The translations under genes and the position numbers were made by a program. From Strigamia acuminata (Eukaryota; Arthropoda; Chilopoda; Geophilomorpha; Linotaeniidae), in NCBI GenBank assembly GCA_949358305.1, contig OX442314.1:56243369-56307368 (forward strand): a DNA stretch of 64,000 bases, given 5' to 3'. Below are positions 50,034 to 58,551 of the stretch, in pieces. The notes beneath the pieces were generated by a model, which saw only the letters and a program-made list of their open reading frames with translations, made no database searches and was not told the DNA's origin. Numbering within the stretch: position 1 is the first letter of the stretch; the number at the start of each line of letters is the position of its first letter.

Positions 50034-50882
50034 CTAAGTACATTTGCACAGGACTCTTTAAGGTGTAAAAAATGGGGACAGGAAACTTTAATATCTGTGG
50101 AACAGAGGGCACTACGTGTTATTAAGTGTTTTATAGTGAATTATAAGTATATAATTTAAATGAAATAAAATACAAAAATAAGTTTTACTAACTGAATAAA
50201 AAAGATCTGGAGGAATTCTAGTGCAAAAGATGTGCGAAGCATCTCTAACAGTAAGTTTATGCATAGATATAAATATTACACAGGACTCTTTTAAGTGTAA
50301 AAAATGGGGATAGGAAACTTTAATATCTATGGAAAAGGGGGCACTACGTGTTATCAAGAAGTGTTTGGTGAAGAAGTGGGTTCAGTCTCTTATTCCGTGA
50401 CATGGCCCCAAACACCTTGTTGTTGTAACAACAATTGGATCCGGACTGCCCAAGTAGAATAGTTTGAACCGTCCAACTTCTTGATAGATGATGGTCATCG
50501 AATTTATCCTCTGATGACATTGTTGATAAATGAAGAATACAATTCCAAAGAAATTGAAGCACTTCACAAAAATTTACTTTATTAGCACTTTACAAATAAA
50601 TGCTCACCAAAAATCAAGGCAAAAAATAAATCACTCCTCCCTTGAGCTAATTCCTCTATAGGAACAAACAACTACACAACAATGCTAGCAGGGACCTCTG
50701 GAAATTTTTTTCATAGATGTTTACAAATATCACAATATCACCTTCCGTGCTGTAACAATCATCTTTTTAGGAATGTTAAATTTGACAGGTGCGGTCAGAA
50801 GCCATCTAATTTTTGCATTAGCAAAGTGTTTGCTGTTAATCTGTCGAGTGACGGAGAATAGGACATCAGCAAGGTAACTCCA
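50034..50882 (-). pseudogene. Copia (Ty1) remnant 1: LTR/leader and gag start
   Basis: The minus-strand frame near 50380-50525 reads KKLDGSNYSTWAVRIQLLL, the hallmark N-terminal gag motif of copia elements, preceded by MSSEDKFDDH one frame away (1-nt deletion compared with remnant 2). Upstream in element sense (50560-50882) lies a non-coding block shared with remnant 2, beginning TGGAGTTACC at 50882, probably LTR plus leader. The left part (50050-50370) holds a ~230-bp direct repeat of itself. No protease, integrase or RT remains. Confidence 0.65.
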
Positions 50883-51358
50883 TTAGGACCGGGAATAAAA
50901 TTCATGACGAATGTGCTTGTACCTATTCATTGCACTCGTCAACAGGAACAGATGACCATCTAAGGGACAAGTATTTTTAAGTTTGAATAGTTCAGTATCG
51001 AAATATTCTATAACATCCCATGAAATGTGTACAAAAGGTGATGTGGCCCAGTCTAATGTGCTCGGTGTCCCGGTTCTTTTGGCAAAACCTTCCGGTAGTG
51101 GTCAGAGACTGTTGAGACGCTGCACAAGCAACTTGTATGAATGAAATATTCTTAAAACTTTGTGAGTGTTCGGACGGACGCCACGTGGTCTTGGGGAGGG
51201 CCACGAGGCGCTGGACGCAACACACACGATAAAAACAACCACGAAATACACAAGAGACACAATATAGTTTAGTTATGGCTTTATTGGATTGTCTAGGGGT
51301 ATGAAGCAGTGTCCCGATAGTGTATTTCCCTAAGTGCGGTGGTTCCTTCGAACCGCCC
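50883..51358. other. Unassigned sequence
   Basis: No gene recognised. The segment aaatacacaagagacacaa near 51240 recurs near 56829 with a similar following stretch, so a short dispersed repeat is present. Confidence 0.4.
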
Positions 51359-51817
51359 CTAATCTGACCGCGTGGCACGGCGACCGTCGGTCGCCATGAC
51401 ACACGAGGTCGGTATTCGCTTTTGGGCCATGCCGCCGAAGTTACGGATAACGTCCGGCGGACGTGGCGCAACTGGACGCTCAGGTCCCGGCGGGCGACGC
51501 CGATAGTTTGGGTCATCGCAGCAGTCAGTTTGGAGGTGGTCGCAACGCAACCGTTCACCTTGCTGGCTGTTGAACAACTCTTGGGCCTCTACGGGGCCCA
51601 ACCACTTCCGGAAGGGGCGACTTCCGGGGCCCGGTCCTGCTGACCAAAGGCCCGCAGCTCCACCTGGTTGCAGAGGACCGCAACAGGCTGCGCAAGAGAC
51701 GAGAGGCGCTGGAGCTGCGCCAAGTGCATTGTCGTTGCAGTGCAGCGACCCTGCGCGCAGGGGCAGCTGGTCACAACTTATTAAAACGACGGATGGAGTC
51801 GGATTTGGATCGAACAT
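51359..51817 (-). other. GC-rich block with an uncharacterised 152-codon frame
   Basis: An open frame on the minus strand (MFDPNPTPSVVLISCDQ) through sequence much richer in G and C than its surroundings. It is cysteine-, proline- and arginine-rich with no motif I know, and overlapping frames are also open, as expected from base composition. I cannot say whether it is translated. It begins just downstream, in minus-strand sense, of the copy C polyadenylation signal. Confidence 0.3.
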
Positions 51818-51849
51818 TGTTGTAAACTCAAAGAACGTGTGTAGACAGT

Positions 51850-52042
51850 GTTACATTTGAAAGAACAGTAAATTTTATTCTATTGTTTGAGTATATAAAG
51901 ACAAGGGATTAAGATAATGTCCAATTTCTTAGAATACATTAATCCGGGTCGCAAGTGAGTTTTTCACTTGAGCCACGGTGGTCAAAACACAAAACGTAAA
52001 TTAATACACTTTGGAAACCACCAGTTTCCACAATTGTCAATT
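51850..52042 (-). other. 3' untranslated region of ORF3-like copy C: hairpins and AATAAA
   Basis: TGGAAAC-5 nt-GTTTCCA at 52012-52030, CAAGTGA-5 nt-TCACTTG at 51952-51970, and AATAAA in minus-strand sense (plus 51874-51879). Same order as beside copy B. Confidence 0.55.
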
Positions 52043-52792
52043 AGTGGATCCGTAAGACGCCTAGCTTGTTGATAAACATCTTGGGCGGTAGGAAGTTCAA
52101 CTGCCCAATCATCGCGGTTCGTAACTGGTAATTGGCTGACTCGTTCCAGGAGTCTCGACCAAATGTGTTCAAGTACGGAAAACGGCTCGGGTCGGAGTGG
52201 ATTCAGTATCCATCGCATGATCATGATCGGTAGTTGAAACTACACGTTGGTCGATCGGAGCTGTGATATCCAGTGCGGCCTCCCGTACCATAGGTAGGTA
52301 ATGGTGGATTTCACACTCCGCTGCGTGCACGTTGGATAACCCCTTTGGAGTTACAAACGGATAAACTGTCACTACTCTGGACTTTGAAGGGGTCGGAGAG
52401 GGTTTCTTCACCGATGGCTTGGCTGATGGGAGCTCGGCCACTGGGGTAACCTTGGGTGGCGGTTCAATTGGGTCGGAAACGACTTCAATCACTTCAGTTG
52501 GAATGGACGACTCCTGGTTAGACACCGGTGGAATCGACTGCTGGCTAGCCTTTGCTGTTTCTTGAGCTTCGTCGTGGTACGGATGACTTTGGAAGTCGGT
52601 AGCTCCTTTTCATGTGCTTTTGCCCAATCGACGATCGCCTTATCCCTCTCTTCTACCGGGAAATTGAGTGCTTTCGGTGTCTGACTTGAAGCACCGCGTT
52701 CAGGGCTCGATTCCGCACTGGAAGAGCTATAATCGTAGTGAACATGGTGTCTTTTGTTAGGGGATCGGTGATGTTTACGATCGGCTGACTGG
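52043..52792 (-). pseudogene. ORF3-like gene, copy C (frameshifted, internally deleted)
   Basis: Minus-strand translation shows, in order, RSPNKRHHVHYDYSSSSAE, SSPERG, AIVDWAKAHEKELP, then in another frame HPYHDEAQE and RVVTVYPFVTPKGLSNVHAA, and after a further shift MRWILNPLRPEPFSVLEHIW and WAVELPTAQDVYQQ. Each has a counterpart in the same order in the Gypsy-Q third gene. The C4 zinc motif and the TWTQDEV block are missing. A 3' splice site (ACCCTACAG) precedes the first match at 52792, at almost the same place as the Gypsy-Q exon 2 border. At least two frameshifts make it a pseudogene. Confidence 0.75.
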
Positions 52793-52879
52793 CTGTAGGG
52801 TATCCAAAGATGCTAAAGGTCCCCACACAAAAACTTAAAGCTATTAACAAATAAAATCAACCCCGAAAATGAAATAAAA

Positions 52880-52965
52880 CGTTGGCAAGATAATCTGGTG
52901 AAACGTATAAAATTATAAAATTAAAATATAAAATTAAAGTATGAAATTATAAAATTGGAACATGG
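52880..52965. repeat. AT-rich short repeat (ATAAAATTATAAAATTAAA type)
   Basis: Imperfect repeats of TATAAAATTA/AAATTAAAATA. The same motif recurs at about 56520-56610. Confidence 0.7.
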
Positions 52966-52969
52966 AACA

Positions 52970-54219
52970 GGGGGCACTACGTGTTATTAAGTGTTTTATA
53001 CTGAATTATAAGTATGCAATTTAAATGAAATAAAATACAAAAGTAAGTTTTACTAACTGAATGAAAAAGGGGATCTTGAGAAATCCTAGTGCAAAAGATG
53101 TGCGAAGCATCTCTACGTTTATGCATAGATATAAATATTACACAGGACTCTTTTACGTGTAAAAAATGGGGACAGGAAACTTTAATACCTATGGAAAAGG
53201 AGGCACTACGTGTTATTAAGAAGTGTTGGGTGAAGAAGTGGTGGGTTCAGTCTCCTTTTCCCGTGACATGGCCCCAAACACATTGTTGTTGTCACAACTA
53301 TTGGATTCGGACTGCCCATGTAGAATAGTTTGAACCGTCCAACTTCTTGATAGATCGATGGTCATCGAAATTATCCTCTGATGACATAGTTGATAACTTA
53401 TCAACAATGTCATCAGAGAAATTTTTGATGCATATTATATGCGCATACAACGAAATTTATTTTGCATATATATCCGGGGTCTATTGATAAGTGAAGAATA
53501 CAATTTCAAATAAATTGAAGCACTTCACAAAAATTGGCTTTATTAGCACTTTACAAATAAATGCCCACCAAAAATTAAGGCGAAACATAAATCACTCCTC
53601 CCTTGGGCTAATTCATCTAAAGGAATGTACACCTATGGTCAAAAAAATCTTCACATTTGGAACTGAAGTAGCCTGACAGCATGTGAAGATTTTTTTGTCC
53701 ATAGGTGTACAACTCCACACCAATGCTAGCAGGGATTTCTGTTCGACTCCTGGTTATGACAATTGCTTTGCGGACTGGTCGAAGGGTAATCAAAGATGCT
53801 AAGCGATCCCCAAACAAAAACCTTCAAATGATCTTAAATGATAACAATTGTGACAGGCTTAAAACTACACTAATTGCTGAGTTGATGCTCTAGTAATGCC
53901 AAAACATACACGAGCGCACTCTGAGTTCTATCCCGGTTACGGTTAATTGGATCCCAATAATTGTGTTTCAGCTCCCTCCACGTGCGCAGCTTCGCACATG
54001 CACTCTGAGTGCCTTGAAACACCTATATAGAAACAATACTCTGGAAATTTTTTTCGTAGATGTTTACAACTACATCACCTACTAAGCCGTAACAATCATC
54101 TTTTTAGGAATGTTAAATTTGACAGGTGCGGTCAGTAGCCATTTAATTTTTGCTTCAGCAAAGTGTTTGCTGTTAATCTGTCGAGTGACGGAGAATAGGG
54201 CATCAGCAAGGTAACTCCA
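52970..54219 (-). pseudogene. Copia (Ty1) remnant 2: LTR/leader and gag start
   Basis: Aligns by eye with remnant 1. The minus-strand frame near 53290-53375 reads MSSEDNFDDHRSIKKLDGSN and YSTWAVRIQ, then a stop. It has extra segments absent from remnant 1 at about 53405-53485 and 53741-54040, and a 78-bp foldback element at 53630-53707. The outer border TGGAGTTACC at 54219 matches remnant 1. Same family as remnant 1 but independently damaged. Confidence 0.65.
53630..53707. mobile_element. 78-bp foldback MITE, Tc1/mariner-like
   Basis: Inverted repeats of about 27 bp (CACCTATGG at the left, CCATAGGTG at the right, one mismatch inside), with TA on both sides (53628-53629, 53708-53709). Remnant 1 of the copia element lacks it at the corresponding position, so it is a real insertion. 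Confidence 0.75.
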
Positions 54220-54576
54220 TGTTGAAATATAGGGAAACACGCAAATCGGGTAACTCTTGAGTCTGCGAGACTTTTAATTGACCTGTGCGGGATTAGTGCC
54301 ACGGCGCCGGAAAGAGGTGCTTGCTGCCGAAGGTGCTCACCATGGCAACGAAGCACAATGTCAAGTTCCGACTCGCCGGGCATCCGCGACAAACCACTTC
54401 CAAACGCTGCGTACGGGGAGGCGCGTCATCTAAAGCAGGGCCAACGACTCGAACTGGCATCTCGGAGGAGCAGTGATGCAGCCATGCTCGATTTGACAAA
54501 TTTTTTTTTTATAAATATAAGTTATTAGTTTAACAAAAAAAACAATTAAAGGTTAATAAGAAATTGACTATTGTTC
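54220..54576. other. Unassigned, partly GC-rich stretch
   Basis: Frames of 86 and 68 codons overlap on the minus strand without recognisable motifs. A poly-T run lies near 54501. Nothing can be supported. Confidence 0.35.
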
Positions 54577-55685
54577 TTAGTCCGAACCAAGCATGTCATA
54601 AGATGCTTCTTTTTCTTCTTTTTCTTTGCTTTCTTTCTCTTCTTGCTCTTCGGACGATTCTTGACATTTGCTTCTCTTCGGATTAGAGAGGCTGCAGCTC
54701 GAGACAACTGATACTCCATCGATTGGTTTCTAAAAAGAAAATAAAGTGGCAAATGAAATGACAAATAAAATTGCAAATAAAGATAGTTACTTTACATTTT
54801 ATGTCGGCTTGGTTAGACACCGGTTCACAATTAGGGCACGTAATTGCAAACACGCCATTTTCAGTATGGTACTCATCAAACATTTGGAATCGAGGGATGC
54901 TATTTTTGCACTCTGTGGACTTGAAAAAAAAATTAATAAGTAAATAAGAATTTGTTTCAAAATGTGCTTACTACACTTTAACTCCTATAGGGGGGTGAGG
55001 AAGCCACATCGGCCAGGTCCGCTACAATAACGGAAGGTGGGAGCGAAGGTTTAGTTCGTTCTTATGCAGTGACAATGCTTGGATACGCCTCATCCCGTTC
55101 TTAAAGTCTTCTTAAAACTCCACGGCTCTCGCAAGCCACACACTCGGTTCGACCTTTATTTAAGTACCTCTAGCCAGAGCAAAGTGGGCATAGTTCAAAA
55201 TTAAGGAAACCACTGTCCATGGATGCTTGGGATGGTAGGGCCGTGTAAGAATAGGCTCCCTTCCGGCGCCTCAAACAAAAATAGCGAAATTACACTCAAA
55301 ATTTAAAAACAGATGGTCAATGTGGCAACTACAACAAAAGAAATTCATTTTTTGAAGTGATGGTAAAGTTTACCTTTTTATTCATCACAATCGCTTCAAT
55401 TTCTTCCACCCCGACTTGATCCATTGTCTGGCAATTACTTAAAATTAATTTTTTAAAAGGATTATTCCTTTGGATCAAACTTCTAATGCCTGTTTACGAA
55501 ATTCTTTCACACTTTCTCAAAAATAAACTTTCCATAGCTTGAAAAGCATTAACGAGTATCAGTTCTTCCACTACAATATCATTATATCCGTAAATATTTG
55601 TAAAACTAAATTCTTTAACGTTTGCACATCTTTTTAATAATGTACGTAATAATAATGTAAACATTAAACTGAGCCGCTTCGACAT
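54577..55685 (-). pseudogene. 3' end of a leucine-rich-repeat host gene, with an in-frame stop
   Basis: Three exons inferred on the minus strand, all in phase 0: about 55620 (or further) to 55374, 54919-54791, and 54729-54577 (stop 54577-54579), with GTAAAC, GTAACT donors and TTCAAG, TTTTTAG acceptors. The first has LRR-like sequence (ELILVNAFQAMESLFLRKCE, then TGIRSLIQRNNPFKKLILSN), resembling F-box/LRR proteins. The second has CPNC (ITCPNCEPVSNQADIKC). The last is a K/E-rich acidic tail ending SYDMLGSD. A TAA at 55494-55496 lies between ERIS and TGIRS in an otherwise continuous repeat, so this is probably a pseudogene, or the stop is an allele or sequencing difference. Upstream exons were not found. 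Confidence 0.5.
54945..55310. other. Intron content, unassigned GC-richer insert
   Basis: Sits in the intron between the LRR exon and the CPNC exon. More GC-rich than its surroundings and without a reading frame; possibly a non-coding repeat. No tRNA or rRNA match could be recognised. Confidence 0.3.
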
Positions 55686-55689
55686 CGCA

Positions 55690-57000
55690 ACGACAATCGA
55701 CTGTGAACCAATCTACTTTGTCCAGGAAAGTCGCGGGTGATCGATAACGCGTGTTCACGCGTCTCTCGTTGGATTCACCAATATACTGCGACCTCGGAGC
55801 TGTAGCAGAGGTGGAAAACATGCACGAATAAACGTGCGAAACAAAGCAAAATAATGGCCGAAAAACAGCAATGGCGGCGTACGACACGTACGCACTGACG
55901 ACGTTGCGGGTGGCGGTTCGGACACGATTCGGCCGTGCAAAAGGCACTTATACGCCGGCAATAAACACACAAAGTGTTTAAAAACAATAAAACTATTTAT
56001 TATAAACGAGAATGCTTACATTGGGTTCCATTTCTAAGTTGAACCATGAAGAAAAAAACAAAGGATGCGAGCACACCTTGGAAACATAAGTGAACATAAA
56101 CGCCATCTGGCGTTAAGAATGAACATTGAAATAAATACAATATGCTAGTTAAAGCAAGATGCCTAATACTAAAAGATAAACAAACAAGCGCATTATGCTT
56201 AATGCATATAAAAACCGGAAATAACATAATAACAATACGAGAATAGCATAAGATTACGATATGTGATAAATACCAAATGAAATAGTGGAAAACAACCGTA
56301 AACAATAATATTAGAACCCATATTGAAGTAAATTGTGTAAACCACATCAACAGGAGCGTCCTGAATCGCTCGCTGCGACGCCGTCTGGTCACTATCACTA
56401 GAAGTTGACATGGCACATACTAAAGCACAAAAATCAAAATCATAAGTAAAGACAAATAAATAAGCTTAAATCAACACCTCGCTCGAATATAGACTGGTTA
56501 TAGAATATCAAAAAAGAACAGATATAGTATAAATATAAGATACAGTATAAAATTATAAAATTAAAATATAAAATTAGAGTATAAAATTATAAAATTAAAA
56601 TTATACATAACTTACATATATCTAATTGTCTAAAAACAATATGGGCAATTTGTGTACGGACATCTAAAGTCATCGTGTTTTATAGTTAATTATCTATTTG
56701 CAGCTATATTTCCGAAGCACATGGTTGCATGTAAAAAGATAAAAAAAATAATTAAAGTATAAATAAATAAAATGGGGATATATAATTAAACCCTTACTAG
56801 TACTTACTAGTACAATGAAATTATCTATAAAATACACAAGAGACACAAGATAGTTTTGGTTATGGGGTTTAAAAACCACGAAAAACCCAAAACGTAACCA
56901 ATGAAAACCAAGAAAACCTTCAAAAAAAAGAAATTAAAATAAAAAAAAATGAAAACGGAAATGAAATAAACAAAGAAAGAAAATCAAAAATTGAGTTATT
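55690..57000. other. Unassigned AT-rich region
   Basis: Several short minus-strand frames (55615-55987, 56000-56416) have no motifs. TTTATT signals and a TATAA near 55950 could belong to an old LTR, but no second copy is in the window. The AT short repeat of 52880 recurs at 56520-56610. Confidence 0.35.
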
Positions 57001-57023
57001 TTATTTAATATACAAAATTTACA

Positions 57024-57218
57024 CTAAAGAAAGCAATAATTATCGTGAATGAAAAGAGTTTCCTTCATGTTTTTGGGATTTAAATTTGCTCGTTTAGCAG
57101 AAATTAAATTCCCACTTGTAGAAAATGCTCTTTCCGGTGGTGCGCTTGCAGCAGGAATGCACAAAGATATTTTTGCCAGTTTAGATAAAATAGGATATAC
57201 TGCCTCGTGATTTTCCAC
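57024..57218 (-). pseudogene. hAT transposase C-terminal fragment
   Basis: The minus-strand frame reads YPILSKLAKISLCIPAASAP and ERAFSTSGNLISAKRANLNP, then KNMKETLFIHDN: the conserved hAT dimerisation segment with the PERAFSTSG motif. Only about 60 residues are preserved; the upstream sequence to 57340 has frameshifts. A possible companion frame at 57339-57551 has no motif. It could be a remnant of a full hAT element that Gypsy-3 later landed beside. Confidence 0.75.
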
Positions 57219-57560
57219 ATCAGAACATCTTCAAATGGATCATGGACACTTCAGTTGCAATTTTTTTTCGATTTCACTGACTGGTCATTAGGAACTGGTT
57301 GTATTTCCCTAATCCAGTTGCTGTTTTTATCAACTCTTTCACAAATTTAAATGTTCCTGACTAGCCAGTCCATCTACACGAATGCAACTTTGTCTTTTTG
57401 GTACTTTAGTTTCGAAGAAAAACTTAGTTTTTATGTCATTTTCCACATTATGTTGCTTGCGCACATGTTTTGTGGTGATCTCAAAATATTTCACCAACTT
57501 AGAAGATAAAATTAATTGTCTTCTAATTAATTTGACTGTGGCACACGCCAAGTCAGATCA

Positions 57561-58441
57561 TGTGACCGAGGGGAGAAATCCTCTCTAGGCACATATCACC
57601 CCAGGTTGTCCGGGGTGAAGACGGTTATTAGCCGTTATGGTGCAATATGGTGTAATAACCACTAGTTGCACCCATTTGAGCTAAGTGCGCAGGTTTTCTG
57701 CGCAATATTGAAGCGTGCTGGGCTCGCGCCTTGGCTCAAATCGGGACTCTGAAAAATACAACAACAACCTCAACATCACTGCTTTTGCTCCTGAAAGAAA
57801 AGTATTGATAGAGGACCGTTGTAACTCAGTTTCACCTGCTATCTTTGTGCAACAAACGCACAAAGCCAGCAATCCTGCTTGAATTAGCCGTCGCTAATTC
57901 CAGCAATCGAGAAGAGAAGTTCCCGTGTCGCGTGAACCATCGCCGTCGCAGTAGCGCGAACTGCTGCCACCGCCATCGGACGTGAACGTTCGCCTGCCCG
58001 AACGTGAACCACCGCCCCGTGCCGTCGTACTTTGTGTGGAAGACTCACCGTGAACCATCATCCGAGGATCATCGTACGTGTGAGTGAAGACGAGGAAAAT
58101 AGCGGAAGCCATTTTCCTAACAACTTTGGTTGTCAAGCGCATTCGCTGCGCTTTGTAGCTTGCAACAGTCGTTGCAAGCCCTTCCATTGTTCCCGCTCTT
58201 TTATTTCGCGACTTGTCGCATTCTGTGATATTTCTATCATATTTTAATATATATTGTAATTTAACGAATAAATAATTGTGTGATTTTTATTACCATAATA
58301 AATTGTGTCTTGATTTTCCTATTTAATAAACTTAACCCTAGACAAGTTTAAGGCCGCCGATTGTAAGTCTTGAAAAGCATTCACCTGCGGTTTCAGGCTT
58401 ATTAATTAGTAATTTGCCTGATATCAACCCGGATCGCAGCA
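57561..58441 (+). repeat. Gypsy-3 5' LTR
   Basis: Right border fixed by the primer site (ends GCAGCA at 58441). The left border TGTGACCGAGG at 57561 is inferred from the TG rule and the similarity of its first bases to the Gypsy-1 type start (TGT..TGACC). About 881 bp. AATAAA-like signals lie at 58264-58330. Confidence 0.65.
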
Positions 58442-58443
58442 CG

Positions 58444-58461
58444 TGGGGGCCCAGCCGGGAT
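58444..58461 (+). promoter_or_regulatory. Primer binding site of Gypsy-3, tRNA-Pro-like
   Basis: TGGGGGCCCAGCCGGGAT, three mismatches to the usual tRNA-Pro complement; two bases (cg) after the LTR, as in the other Gypsy elements here. Confidence 0.68.
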
Positions 58462-58551
58462 AGTCATTGTATAACTTTGTCAGTTAAAATTTACCCGCCA
58501 TTTTTATCTTGCTTATCTTTCTTCTCTATCCTTTCTTTGTCTTCATAAAAA

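Noticed and set aside
55615-56416. Cysteine-rich or hydrophobic short proteins on the minus strand
   Set aside because: Several overlapping frames in different registers, no conserved motif and no splice support.
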